This document shows, piece after piece, positions 33,091-43,743 of a stretch of DNA of 64,000 bases. The stretch is from Megascapheus bottae (taxonomy: Eukaryota; Chordata; Mammalia; Rodentia; Geomyidae). The stretch lies in assembly GCA_024803745.1 (NCBI GenBank), contig JANJXV010000025.1, forward strand, positions 18,243,610 through 18,307,609, in the 5' to 3' direction. A program made the position numbers and the translations under genes. Every line of letters starts with the position of its first letter. Within the stretch, counting starts at the first letter, position 1. The notes under the pieces are model-generated. The model was not told the DNA's origin and searched no databases. It worked only from the letters and a program-made list of their open reading frames with translations.

Positions 33091-33848
33091 CATCAGCATC
33101 CCTTCCCTCTCCTCCCTCAAAAACAAGATTCCTCTTCCTAGCCTGGAGCTACTACACTGGCTGGGGTTCATCCTGCAGCTAAGCAGACTGTGAAAAGAGT
33201 GGCATCTTTAAGAGACCCCTCCTGCCCTGCCTTCTACCTAGGGCTCCAGCAGCAAGCTGTCCCCCTAGGAGAAGCACCTGTGACCAGCCACCAGCTGCTC
33301 ACCTTAGCCAATAGGCATAAGGTACTAAGGCAGAGGGCAGACTGACAAATAGATGGTCTCTGCCTGGGGCCTGTCATGTCCTCCAGATGATGCTGGCACC
33401 TCGGAGTCTACAGCCTCATTTGTGTCCAGCACTGGCTCTCTGTGAACCCTTTCTCCACACACTTGCTCTGGTGACAGGTGTGGTGGTAGTAGTGGTGGTG
33501 GTGAGAAGTTCTTGTCCTACAAGAATGGGGACCTTCTTGTAGTGGTCACTCACAATGCATGCTGGGAAAGAGGCTGAGTGGAAAGCATGCTATGGGCGAT
33601 TGGTGATGCCTGTCACAGCTCTGGGTCAGAGAAGGCTGCACAGGTCTGTATACATGTGGTCCCTAGTGACGTCATTATTCTGGAAATTGTTTTGGTAGAA
33701 TTAACACCTGATGTAGCCTGACTTCCCTCTGATATTGAGACCTGTAAGTCATTTTGGTCTCCAGGCCTCAAGGACAGACACACTATCTCTGCATTCATGA
33801 TAGTATGGCTTATTCTCTGACTATGTATTTGTCAATTAGTTGTCATCT
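33091..33848. other. Unique intronic sequence
   Basis: A short GTGGTGGTAGTAGTGG run at 33479-33505. No exon recognised. Confidence 0.55.
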
Positions 33849-34237
33849 CTTTTTTGCTCAAGGCTAGCACTCTACCACTTGCACCACATTTCCACTTCTG
33901 GCTTTTTTTGTTGGTTCACTGAAGATAAGTCTCTCAGATTGGAGATGGGAACTTGGCCTAGTGGTAGAGTGCTTGCCTAGCATGCACAAAGACCTGGGTT
34001 CAATTCCTTGATACCACATACATAGAAAAAAGCCAGAAGTGATGCTGAGGCCCAAATGGTAGAGCTATAGCCTTGAGAAAGCCCAAGGACAGTGCTCAGG
34101 CCCTGAGTTCAAGGCCTAGGACTGGCAAAAAAAAAAAAAGTCTCCCAGATTTTCTTGCCCCGAGCTGGTTCGCAATGTGATCCTCAGATCTCAGCCTCCT
34201 GAATAGGATTACAGGCATGAACCCCAGCACCTGGCTC
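33849..34237 (-). mobile_element. B1-Geo SINE (outer, split)
   Basis: Geo arm and spacer at 33849-33940; head at 34138-34237. The Geo 3' end is missing. Confidence 0.87.
33941..34137 (+). mobile_element. IDL-Geo SINE nested in B1-Geo, TSD intact
   Basis: Flanked by AAGTCTCTCAGATT (33927-33940) and AAGTCTCCCAGATT (34138-34151), one mismatch in 14. Confidence 0.95.
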
Positions 34238-34244
34238 TCCAGTG

Positions 34245-34368
34245 GAACTCTAATCTCCAATTAAACATCAATAAAGCTTGAAGTACAGCTCAAGTGGTAG
34301 AGCATTAGTCTTCAGCAAAAATAGTAAACTTCAGTGACAGTGCCCAGGCACTGAGTTCAAGCTCTAGG
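34245..34368 (+). mobile_element. Spacer plus Geo-arm fragment
   Basis: CTCTAATCTCCAATTAAAC, CAGCTCAAGTGGTAGAGCAT, ending CACTGAGTTCAAGCTCTAGG. Confidence 0.8.
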
Positions 34369-34377
34369 ATGGATGGA

Positions 34378-34441
34378 CGGTCTCCCCTCTCTCTCCCCCC
34401 CCCTTCTCTCACTCTCTCTCTCCCTCTCTCCCTCTCTCTCA
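34378..34441. repeat. (CT)n microsatellite
   Basis: CTCTC and CCCTCT units just after the Geo fragment ending at 34368. Confidence 0.94.
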
Positions 34442-34545
34442 GGTAGTAGCAGAACCAAACCCCAAACCCAGGCTGACCATGAAATACCTCATCCCTCCCA
34501 GCATGTAGATGGAGATATATTTAGAGAGAATGAGCGAGCAAGAGG

Positions 34546-34554
34546 AGTGTGTGA

Positions 34555-34604
<50 letters not shown>
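34546..34604. repeat. (GT)n(GA)n compound microsatellite
   Basis: About 11 GT then 17 GA units. Confidence 0.96.
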
Positions 34605-34607
<3 letters not shown>

Positions 34608-35186
34608 CTATCTTCTATTTATAGAGTACATACACACATTAATTTTTTTCTGAATAAAACTGAAAAGCCAAGTTTCCACACCATGTGGTGAATGCCAAGG
34701 TTATCATTCACTCTAGCCGGCTTGTGCTCAGCTGGCCCCACCCCTGTCGGTTCTCTGCCAGAGTCTGGTTAATACAAGATGAGAAGAGGAGCTGGGACGG
34801 CCCCATAATGATGAAACGCATCCATGAAGCCCCTGCCCTCCGGCAGGCCCATAGAAACTGGGTTTATGTCCAATGCTTTTGAATCTCCCTCTACTTAAAG
34901 GGAGAAAAAAATGTTAAAAGATAAATCCACAGCCAGGCGCCAGTGGCTCACTCCTGGAATTTGAACTACTCAGGAAACTGAGATCTGAGGATCACAGTTC
35001 CAAGTTAACCAGGGTAGGAAAGTCTCAGAGATTATTGCTAATTAACTACCAAAAAGCTGGAAGGGGAGGCATGGCTCAAATGGCAGAGTTCCCAGCCTTG
35101 AACAAAAAAGCTAAAGTTGGGGAGGGAAGTAGGGAGGAATAAAAGGGAGAAAACAAGAGAGGGGGTAACAGTGTTAAAGAAATGTA

Positions 35187-35377
35187 GGAGCTGGGAGTGT
35201 GGTTTAGTGGTAAAGTGCTTGCTTGGCATGCATAAAGCCCTGGGTTCAATTCCTCAGTACCACATAAACAGAAAGGGCTGGAAGTGGCACTATGGCTCAA
35301 GTGGTAGGGTGCTAGCCTTGAGCAAAAGCTGCCCAGGGACAGTACCCAGGCCCTGAGTTAAGCTCCAGGACTGACAA

Positions 35378-35378
<1 letters not shown>
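35187..35378 (+). mobile_element. IDL-Geo SINE nested in the L1-like insertion
   Basis: Head GGAGCTGGGAGTGTGGTTTA; the tail is an ATA repeat. Confidence 0.92.
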
Positions 35379-35416
<38 letters not shown>

Positions 35417-35417
35417 T
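35378..35417. repeat. (TAA)13 microsatellite
   Basis: Replaces the A tail of the SINE at 35187. Confidence 0.97.
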
Positions 35418-35695
35418 TTACCTGACTTATGTAACTGTAACCCCTCTTTACACCATCTTTATAATAATAATACAAATATTTCACTTAAAAAATTCTTTGT
35501 TATAGTGTTTAAATGTGGTAAAAGGATAATACTGTCTTTGTGTGTGACTTATCTTGTGATTTAAAAAATGGAAATCATTTTTCCTTCAGAAGAAAACAAC
35601 ATAAAATTTACATGTATTTCATAAAAAAAGAGAAAAAAAGCTAAAGGACATCACCCAGGGTCCTGCATTTAGGTCCTAGTACCAAGACTAAATAA

Positions 35696-36372
35696 ATATT
35701 CAAATAAATAATAAATCAGTGGCTTTAAATCTACCTTCAGGAGTGAGGCAAAGTCCAAGTACCTGGCCCCATGAACTAAACTGAGAGGATCACAGAACGA
35801 GCTAAATAAATGTGTTCCTCTGAAGCCAGCCTCTTCCACCCTGATTCTGGCTACAAATCTTGAGACCAGCACCTATGGAGTTCTGCAAGTGACATTAATC
35901 AGGAATCCACAGGCTACCTGTCCCCTTCACCTCACTGAAGACAAGTAGCCCTGACATCCACCAGGCTACTGAGGACTGACAGCCCCCTGGGGTCCGGAGA
36001 AGTCACCAAATAAAGTGGTTTTGTGCAGCCAGGCACACAGCATGAGCCGCTCAGCCTCCAGCCCTACAGAAGATAGAGGCCAAAAGTTATCAGTGTTGTT
36101 AGGCCATTCCATTTCCCACACAGCAATTATCTTCATCTTTCTATTTCTTTGCAAATCAGGAGCAAGCTGAAAACTGGCCAAACCGGCAGGCCTGTCTGGG
36201 TCCATCCAGTGCCCCCACCCACTGTGCCATAGCAATCAGCTCCCCTCCCTCCACCACCACCCAGGCCCTCACTTCACAGCATTAATCCTGGTTCCATTCA
36301 CAAACTCCCAATAACTGCTCTGTACCCTCAGGACTCCACAGCTCATGAGAATTGCCCTCAATCCTGCCTGTC
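35696..36372. other. Unique intronic sequence
   Basis: No exon or repeat recognised. Confidence 0.55.
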
Positions 36373-36447
36373 CAAAAAGAAATGTACTCTTTACCTGACT
36401 TATGAAACTGTAACCTCTCTGGACATCACTTTAAAATAAAAAAAATT
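36373..36447 (+). mobile_element. L1-like 3' end fragment
   Basis: AAAAAGAAATGTACTC, TTACCTGACTTATGAAACTG, TAACCTCTCTGGACATCAC, then AATAAA-type tail. Same block as 35418-35460. Confidence 0.55.
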
Positions 36448-36449
36448 TT

Positions 36450-36637
36450 AAGGGCCAGGAGTATGGGCTGGTAGTACTTGCTTAGCATTAAGTCCTAGGT
36501 TCGATTCCTCAGTACTGAATACACAGAAAAACCCCGAAGTGGAGCCGTGGCTCAAGTGGCAGAGGGCTAGCCTTGAGTAAAAGAAGCTCAGAGAGAGTGC
36601 CCAGGCCCTGAATTCAAGCCCCAGGCCGACAAAAGAC
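36450..36637 (+). mobile_element. IDL-Geo SINE
   Basis: The head lacks TAGAG after TGGTAG and part of GCATGCATGA; it follows the A-rich L1-like end. Confidence 0.88.
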
Positions 36638-36834
36638 AAGAACATTAAATACTAATATAAAAAAGAGAAAGAGAGGGGAGGGGAAAGAAAAATAATGGGG
36701 TGGGGAGGGGAACAAATAAAACTATTGATCTGTCTAAGCCATCTATGGAGGCTGTGAGCTTGTAAATGAGAGTGGATAAGGCCCCTCACCCAGGCTGGGG
36801 TACATGGAAGGTAGTCAAAGAAACACTCATTCCC

Positions 36835-37034
36835 AGGGCTGCGAATTTGGCCTAGTGGTAGAGTGCTTGCTTAGCAGGCACAAAGACCCGGGTTCAATTC
36901 CACGGTACCACATAGCTAGAAAAAGCCAGAAGTGGTGCTGTGTCTCAAGTGGTAGAGCCATACCCTTGAGAAAGCCCAAGGACAGTGCTCAGACCCTGAG
37001 TTCAAGTCCTAGGACTAGCAAAAAAAAAAAAAAT
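36835..37034 (+). mobile_element. IDL-Geo SINE with TSD
   Basis: Flanked by ACTCATTCCC at 36825-36834 and 37035-37044; tail A13. Confidence 0.94.
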
Positions 37035-37044
37035 ACTCATTCCC

Positions 37045-37729
37045 GGCTGATCCATATCTCCCACCTCTGCCACCCTTCCAACTCTGCTAGCCTGACTGTA
37101 GAATTGCTAAGGAGCAGGGGTTAGAAAGCTGGCCCTGTTGGACAGTCCAGACTGAGTAGTGCCCACATGGTACAAGGTGGGTCTCAGCTTCCTCCTACCC
37201 ACTGTGCTACCCCACCACCGTGGGTGTGTAGAGCCCGGTGAGTCTGATTCAAAACACTAATCTCCCCCACCCCATCACCACCGCTCTAAGCCTCACATGG
37301 AATGGGAAATCTGAGGCCTTTTTCAGGGATCCATGCTGAACAAACCACATGCCCCATCTCCATTCTACTGCCTCTGAATTTGCTCCAGACCAGGGCTGCG
37401 TGGACTTCGGAGGAGTGCTACAACACCAGCTATAAGCTTTCAGCTACATGCTGTCAAGGCTCAAACTTATTTCCTCATCCCTCTGGGATTCTGGCTCAGT
37501 CCCCCCCCCCGCCTTATTTCCCCCCCTTTTCCCCCTAAGTCACTATCTTTGCTGTGTGAGCCAGGAAAGGTGGCTTGCCCTCTCTGAACTTCATTTTGCT
37601 AGTGCCTGGGGCTAGAGTCAGACCATTTCGTCTCTCTTGGACATTGTGGGTTCTACAATTTCACCTATTGTGTGTCTTCTGGTCCTGTCCTGTCCTTCCC
37701 ATTCTTGTACTCTTCAGCTTGTGCATTTC
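37045..37729. other. Unique intronic sequence
   Basis: C-run clusters at 37500-37535. No exon recognised. Confidence 0.55.
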
Positions 37730-37922
37730 TCTGAGTGTCGTGGCTCATGCCTGTAATTCTAGCTACTCAGGAGGCTGAGACCTGAGGACTGCAGCTCAAC
37801 ACCAGCCCAGCAGGAAGGTCTGTGCCCCTCTGATCTCCAATGAACCACCAAAAAAAGTCAAAGTGGTAGAGCACCAGCCTGGGGCAAAAGCAGCTCAGGC
37901 AGGAACACCCAGGCCCTGAGGT
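37730..37922 (+). mobile_element. B1-Geo dimeric SINE
   Basis: The Geo arm has a deletion between AAGTCAAAGTGG and TAGAGCACC. Confidence 0.83.
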
Positions 37923-38570
37923 TGGATTTTCATTGTGGTCTGGGTAAATTCAGTTCTTGCTCTGAGCCTCTTTTTCATCTTTTAGGAAATGGGGTGGGGG
38001 GGGAAGCTTTATATAGGGACTAATCACCACCCCTCCACCTCTTGTCAGTGGAGATCCAAGCTACAAAAGTGAAAACAACAGGAAAGCCAGGAAAGGCTCA
38101 GCTTTGCCCACCTCTCTGCCACCGCTCAGCAGCCCAGAGGCCCCTGACTCTTGTGGGGTGCTCCTCCACAGCTCTGGGTACACAGGACACCCTGCCTGCC
38201 CACAATACTACCTCCTCTCCAGTTAGGACTTTAAGAGCCACAAACAATCCCAGCAAATCTAAGGCTTCCCTTAGGAAGCTTCCAGACCCAGGCTGGGTCC
38301 TCTGAAGCCACACGCCAACTGTCTCAGAGCTCAAGGGGTCCCAGTCTTGTGCAGAGGAGGTGGGGATGTAGACTGGGGACCCCAGAGAGGTAGGGCTGGG
38401 GAGACCATGCGACAGAATACAGTTTAGCCTGTGCCTGGGGCTGGGAATGGGCTACAGAAGGCAACCTCACCTCCGAGCAAAGAGATTCTGCCCTAAAGCA
38501 GCCAAAATGCCTACCTGCTGATGGTCCTGCTAAGAAATCGCAGCCTGTCTACATGATAGACTGTTATGAC
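37923..38570. other. Unique intronic sequence
   Basis: TCTGAGCCTCTTTTTCATCT near 37960 may be a MIR trace. Otherwise nothing recognised. Confidence 0.5.
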
Positions 38571-38680
38571 ATGAGCTAAGCATGACAGTGCATGGCCAGT
38601 GCTCGGGATGCAGAGACAGACTGCTTGAACCCAGGAGTTCAAGACCAACCTGGATAATATATTTTTGAGACCCTCCTTCA
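38571..38680 (+). mobile_element. Old B1/7SL-type monomer
   Basis: CCAGTGCTCGGGATGCAGAG, CTTGAACCCAGGAGTTCAAG, ACCAACCTGGATAATAT: closer to a classic 7SL monomer than to the local head. Confidence 0.7.
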
Positions 38681-39047
38681 CCTCCCTCTCCTCTCTTCTT
38701 TCTTTTTTCCCCCTTTTTTCCACTCTTCCAGATAGACAGACGATAGATTAGCTACATACATACATGATAGTCACACAAATAAGTGATACACACAGATTGA
38801 TATATACATACATAAATATGTACATGATAGATACCCAGAAATAAAAATGTATATACACAAATAGTTTATAGAAAAATGTGGAATCTCAGTTGCAAGAATA
38901 TGAAGTGTTTGTCTCCTTGTAGGAGGAAACTATAACAGAAGGCTTTCTAGGGGGAAAAAAGTTACATTAGATTTCTTACAATCAATGTTTATCAGCATTT
39001 CAGTCAGCAATGAGACATACAAAATGATATCCATATACACTAAGTAC
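38681..39047. other. Unique AT-rich sequence
   Basis: CT-rich then degraded GATA/CATA words at 38730-38870. No exon recognised. Confidence 0.5.
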
Positions 39048-39294
39048 CAACAGGCACTGGCAGCTCATGCTTGCAACCCTAGCTACTCAGGAAGCTGAGA
39101 TCTAAAGATCACAGTTCAAAGCTAAGCCAGGCACAAAAGTCTGTGAGACTCTCTTACCTCCAATAAACTACTTAGAAATGCCAGAAGTAGTGCTGTGGCT
39201 CAAGTTGGTAGCATGCTAGCCTTGAGCACAAGAGACTCAGGGATAACACCTAGGCCCTGAATTCAAGCCCCAGAACTGACAAAAAAAAATAATA
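39048..39294 (+). mobile_element. B1-Geo dimeric SINE
   Basis: Complete; 3' end GAATTCAAGCCCCAGAACTG, tail A9. Confidence 0.88.
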
Positions 39295-39592
39295 AAGCTA
39301 AGTGCCAATGTCTTATGGCTATAATCCTTTCTACTCAGGAGGCTGAGGTCTGAGAATTAAAGTTTGAGGCCTGGCTGGACAAACAAGTCCACTAGACTCC
39401 ATTTCCAAAGCAACCAGCAAAAAAGTCAGATGGGAGGTGTGTGATTCAAGTGGTAAGAGTACTCAAGCAACATAAGCAGTGAGAAGCTAGACAGGAGATG
39501 AGGCTCAGGTGGTAAAGTGCTAGAGGAAGCAAGAAGCTAAGGAGGAACACAACCCTAGAGTTTAAACCCAATACTACAAGAAAAAAAAAAAC
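39295..39592 (+). mobile_element. B1-Geo-Geo-like SINE
   Basis: Head CTAAGTGCCAATGTCTTATG, then two Geo-type A-box regions (GTGTGATTCAAGTGGTAAGA; GATGAGGCTCAGGTGGTAAA) and one B-box end. Confidence 0.7.
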
Positions 39593-39647
39593 CGGCAAAA
39601 CAACAACAAACTACCTATATACATGTATGTTCTCTGGCATAGAAAGA

Positions 39648-39673
39648 TGGCTCTGATGTCAACATCAGAGCCA
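39648..39673. repeat. Perfect 12-bp inverted repeat
   Basis: Arms TGGCTCTGATGT and ACATCAGAGCCA with a 2-base spacer (CA). Confidence 0.95.
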
Positions 39674-39701
39674 CAGGTCTCAAAACAGCAAGAAAATGAT
39701 C

Positions 39702-39751
39702 ATATATATATAGATAGATAGATAGATATAGATACAGATATATATATATAG
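39702..39751. repeat. (AT)n(GATA)n compound microsatellite
   Basis: ATATAT, four GATA units, then TATATATATA. Confidence 0.94.
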
Positions 39752-40111
39752 CAAGTGTTGGCTACAGGTGTGAGCTCACGGAGAATGGATGACAGTGGAC
39801 TACCTTTCCCCTGAAGGATAGAGGTTTAGATAGGACCCTAGCCCTGAACCTGCCACTCCTCGGGGCACAGGTCATGCTGGAACCTGGCAGGCAGTCTTAT
39901 CACCCCAGCTGGGGGCACTTGGCCCTGAAATTAGACAGCATATGTCCATGCTGTGAGGCTCTCTGCCCTGTGATGAACAATACTGTCATTTCCAAAAGCT
40001 CAGAATAATCTTCCCACACAGAAAAACGAGCGGCTAATACTGGATGCTGTCAGCTCTGTTCCCTCTAATAAATGAATCGGGTGTTCAGGTTTTAAAAACC
40101 ATTGCTTATGA

Positions 40112-40113
<2 letters not shown>
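39752..40113. other. Unique intronic sequence
   Basis: No exon or repeat recognised. Confidence 0.55.

Positions 40114-40156
<43 letters not shown>
40114..40156. repeat. (GT)21 microsatellite
   Basis: Uninterrupted, no SINE tail beside it. Confidence 0.97.
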
Positions 40157-40157
<1 letters not shown>

Positions 40158-40344
40158 CACTGATGAATTCTGGAGCCTGGTCAGACTGGTGCTGTTGGTC
40201 ACTTTACCTCTCTCCAGCCTCACTCTGGGCCCCCCTGTTAGGGAGCCAGGCCAACGTTACACTCAACCAGCTCTGTGTCTTCACCAACTGTGACCCTTAA
40301 GCAGGCGGCTCACAGGATCACAAGCAGCTAAAGAAATAAGGCTG

Positions 40345-40553
40345 TGAGTTGGGCACAGCAGCACATGTCTATAATCCTAGTCACACCAAAGAAGATAAGC
40401 AGGAGGATCAAGGTTCAAGGGCAGTCTCCACAGAAAGTTAGTAAGACCCTACCTACATAAAACAAGTCAAGCATGGTGCCTCATGCCTGCAAAATTCCAG
40501 CTAAGGAGGTTCAAAGGATCATATCCCAAGCCCAGGCCTACGGAAAAAAAAAA
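40345..40553 (+). mobile_element. Two adjacent B1-like monomers, diverged
   Basis: First AGTTGGGCACAGCAGCACAT; second TCAAGCATGGTGCCTCATGC. They carry AGGAGGATCAAGG rather than GATCTGAGGATC. Confidence 0.6.
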
Positions 40554-40587
40554 TTAGAGAAAATCAATGAAAAGTAAAGCAAAAAAG

Positions 40588-40672
40588 AAGTTGGGGTGTG
40601 GCTCAAATGGTAAGAGTGCCTGTAAGTGCAAGGCCCTGAGTTCAAACTCTAGTATGATCAAAAAGGGAAGGA
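40588..40672 (+). mobile_element. Monomeric ID-like SINE
   Basis: GTTGGGGTGTGGCTCAAATG, AAGTGCAAGGCCCTGAGTTC, AAACTCTAGTATGATC. Confidence 0.7.
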
Positions 40673-40704
40673 GGAAAATAAAGAAAAAGCGGGGGGAAGA
40701 ATTC

Positions 40705-40800
40705 AGGAACAACACCCAGGCCCAGGGGTAGGGTGGTAGCCTTGAGCTGAAGAGCTCAGGGATAGCGCTCAGGCCGAGTTCAAGCTCCATGACCCACAAA
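40705..40800 (+). mobile_element. Geo-arm fragment
   Basis: GGGGTAGGGTGGTAGCCTTG, then GAGCTGAAGAGCTCAGGGAT and GTTCAAGCTCCATGACCCAC. Confidence 0.8.
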
Positions 40801-40807
40801 AACAAAT

Positions 40808-40809
40808 GA

Positions 40810-40885
<76 letters not shown>

Positions 40886-40886
40886 A
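40808..40886. repeat. (GAAA)19 microsatellite
   Basis: Begins in the tail of the Geo fragment ending at 40800. Confidence 0.97.
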
Positions 40887-41334
40887 GAAAAGAAAAAAGA
40901 AAATCCAGAGGATACACAGGTAGAACTAGTGGGTGAGAGCCACTAGTGAGTCCAGGGCCTGAGCAAGGCTGCCAGCGGGAGAGAAAGGGACTGCACATGG
41001 ATTTCAATAAGATCGCTGTTTGCCCGGGCCAGGCCCTGCTGACACACTGTGAAAGCTAGTGATGATGCTGAGTCTGGATCCTAGGCCAATTTGGCCAAGT
41101 GTCTGTTCTAGGCTATGTCTGCAGCTTGCTCTCCAGCTGCAAGCATTTGTGATCAAACAATTGCATTGAACTTGGGTTTCCAGGAGGAACAAAGCAGCTG
41201 GCTGACCTTCCAGAACTTACTGCCTTACATTTAGAGGGACTCCCCTGCCCCAAAAAAGTGCCATGGAACCATTCAATCTCGTCCCTTGGGTTTAATTTGC
41301 ATGATAACACACAAGGCCCAGAGTCATTGTGTTT
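40887..41334. other. Unique intronic sequence
   Basis: No exon or repeat recognised. Confidence 0.55.
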
Positions 41335-41560
41335 CCTGGCCAGATTATTTGTTGTTTATTTCAGTATTTTCCAGGAAATTGTTCATTAAGGATAAAAGCA
41401 CCTGCTTACAGTAAAAGAGCATTACACAAAGCCCCTGTCATGGGGCCCAGGGAGAACATTAATTAATGAAGAGAAACCGAACAAACACGCTATAAATTAA
41501 ATGTCTAAAAAGAACTGTTTGGCATTTAGTGGGTTATGAGAAAAGCCTAAAATGACACAT
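41335..41560. promoter_or_regulatory. Candidate conserved noncoding element
   Basis: Repeat-free AT-rich block: ATTATTTGTTGTTTATTTC (forkhead-like), CATTAATTAATGAAG (homeodomain-like palindrome), CTATAAATTAAATG. Inferred. Confidence 0.35.
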
Positions 41561-42299
41561 CATGTATATACACATATATGTATATAGAGAATATACTATG
41601 TATAATATATATTAGTCTACAGTGAGGTTGAGAGAGAAAGAGGGAGAGAGAGAATGTCCAAAAGGTAGCAGAGGTAACAATCTATTTCTGAAGCAACGAA
41701 AGCCTGTGCTTCCATTAGGAGAATTATAAATCAATTCTGTTTTGTCTGGGGGCATTATACATACGGTGTGCTAAATTAAAAAGCAAAATGTATTGGGAGA
41801 GTTCCTTTTGACTGTTGTATGGCACTGAGCCGATGGAGATATTTCAGCCAACAGGAGGCAGGACCTGTCAGGGAGGCAGTGCCATCTTCCTACATTGGCC
41901 CCAGCAAGGCCTGGCATTCAGGGAACATGGCAATTCCCACGCCCAGTTAACCACAACGTTCAATTAACCAAAAGGCAGTCAGAGTGGCTGGTCATGCCAA
42001 CAAGGACCAACCAAGTCTTAACCCAGTGCATCTGCACTCCAAAAGTCAGTAAGCCATTCTTTCCTTCCTCAAGGCTGGATTTCTATGCTCACCATTCATT
42101 CAGCTTCTTTTCCCCTCAAACCCACCGTTGGGGCCTCTAGGCACAATGATTCTAGAATCCTAATGAATCCAAAGGGATTTGATCTCATGGAAAGACCCCT
42201 TAAGTGTAACTTCCAACCCCACAGGAAATTCAGAGATATGAATCACCCTTTCCTCAACAGCTTCTAGTTTCTTGTCAGTTACTTTTTCTTCGTCATCTT
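41561..42299. other. Unique intronic sequence
   Basis: TATATA/TGTATATA words at 41563-41612 and a GAGAGAG run at 41628-41652. The AT-rich block 41680-41800 may extend the preceding candidate element. Confidence 0.5.
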
Positions 42300-42391
42300 G
42301 TTTAGATCTGAGACTGCGACTTAAACTCAGAACCTGACATTTTCATTCACTGGCTGGTGCTCTACCCACTAAGCCATGCCTCTAACTCCTC
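42300..42391 (-). mobile_element. Solo Geo-like monomer
   Basis: CTTAAACTCAGAACCTGACA, TTTTCATTCACTGGCTGGTG, CTAAGCCATGCCTCTAACTC. Confidence 0.6.
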
Positions 42392-43245
42392 TTGCCAGAC
42401 TCCAGCTTCTCCCCAAGCAGGCCTGGCCCAGGAGACACTCACCTTATAACACTGCATCACCAGTAGATAGAAAATGGAAACTAAAAGGACCCAAATAAAA
42501 CCTCAAGACTTCCTACTTGCTTGTTCATTACTGTGCTCCCAGCTGGGTCTCTGCCCTTGGGGACTCAGAGGTCCCTGCATACGCGCGTGTGTACGCGCAT
42601 GCGCAGGTATGTGCACTGGGATAGCTGTGCAATCTATTCTGTGCTTCACCCCAAACTTCATCAAGTTCACAAGATCTGAGCAGCAGAAGAAAGGCACAGT
42701 GCAGCTATGGTGAGGGGGGGGGCGGGGAGCAAGATCCCTCCTAGCCCATCTTAACCTTCAACTCAGCTCACAGAGGTCCCAGGCCTGCTTGCACCAGGTC
42801 CACAGGCAAGTGACAGAATCCCTAGGCCACTTCTACCTGGCTCTCAAGAAGCTTCGGCTCAGCAGTGGCTGTGAAAACATCTCTGCATCAAATAGGACAG
42901 AGCTAGGTAGTTCGGATGCCTGCCAGCCTCTGGATCATTCCACAAAGTGCAGATGAGGATAAAATCGCCCAAGGGAAGGCAAAGGAGACATTTATTTCAA
43001 GCCAATTTCACCCACCACGGAGCAATCACTAAAGTCAAATGGTAGAGCTGCGTGTGTATGTGGCATAGTGTGTAAATGCGGGAAAAGGAGTGAGAGGCTG
43101 TGGCTGCCGGCAGGACACAGCCATGTAGAGAAGCCCCTCAAGAGGACAGTGTGTGCTCACGAGGCTTTTTATGGCCTCCAAAGATGGCCTGAGCTGACTA
43201 CCCAGGCCAGCGCTGAGAGAAGCAGTTCAGAGACAGAGACACCAA
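42392..43245. other. Unique intronic sequence
   Basis: ACGCGCGTGTGTACGCGCAT near 42582 is a CpG-bearing purine/pyrimidine alternation. No exon recognised. Confidence 0.5.
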
Positions 43246-43478
43246 GAGCCGAGTGCAGTAGCTCATGTCTGTAATTCCAGCTACTCAGAAGGCTGAGATC
43301 TGAGAATCACAGTTTAAAGCCAGCCTGGACAGAAAAATCTACAAAACTCCATCTCCAATGAACTAGCCAAAAAAAAGAGCACAAGTAGAGCTGTGGCTCA
43401 AAGTAGTAGAGCACAAGAATGGAGTATACAATCTAAGAGACAATACCCCAAGCCCTGAGTTTAAGCCCCAGTTTCTCC
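43246..43478 (+). mobile_element. B1-Geo dimeric SINE
   Basis: Head AGAGCCGAGTGCAGTAGCTC; diverged Geo arm. Confidence 0.83.
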
Positions 43479-43695
43479 CTGTTCTCCCCCTAAAAAAGCA
43501 CACAAAGTAGATGCCTCCCTTCTCCACTGAGTTTGCCACTCCATGTGTCTTTTAGCTCTCCCTTATAGGGGATTGGGGCTTCTTGGCATGGACCTGTCTT
43601 TAGGGCTGCTAAGCACTTGGGATAAAAGCCTGCGTTCCCCTGAATTGGCCCCATGGCAGAAAGCAACACTGGAAGGAGTTACAACCCACTAAGCA

Positions 43696-43743
43696 GAGGA
43701 CAGAGGTGAGAGCGGAGGACAGAGGTGAGAGCGGAGGACAGAG
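43696..43743. repeat. 19-bp tandem repeat, 2.5 copies
   Basis: Unit GAGGACAGAGGTGAGAGCG at 43696-43714 and 43715-43733, then ten more bases. Confidence 0.95.

Larger units (their letters stand above)
35117..35633 (+). mobile_element. L1-like 3' end insertion with TSD
   Basis: Flanked by AAAAAAGCTAAAG at 35104-35116 and 35634-35646. It starts with a G-rich purine stretch (GGGGAGGGAAGTAGGGAGG), then GAGGGGGTAACAGTGTTAAA; after a nested SINE comes TTACCTGACTTATGTAACTG. A G-rich 3' UTR is typical of L1. The last 170 bases before the A-rich end may be 3'-transduced flank. Confidence 0.6.
34930..35695 (+). mobile_element. B1-Geo SINE (outer, split by a 517-bp insertion)
   Basis: Head and Geo arm to AAAAAAGCTAAAG at 35116. 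The arm resumes with the same 13 bases at 35634 and continues GACATCACCCAGGGTCC...CTAGTACC. Confidence 0.8.

Noticed and set aside
42582..42620. CpG island or promoter from ACGCGCGTGTGTACGCGC
   Set aside because: Only a short purine/pyrimidine alternation; the surrounding sequence is CpG-poor.
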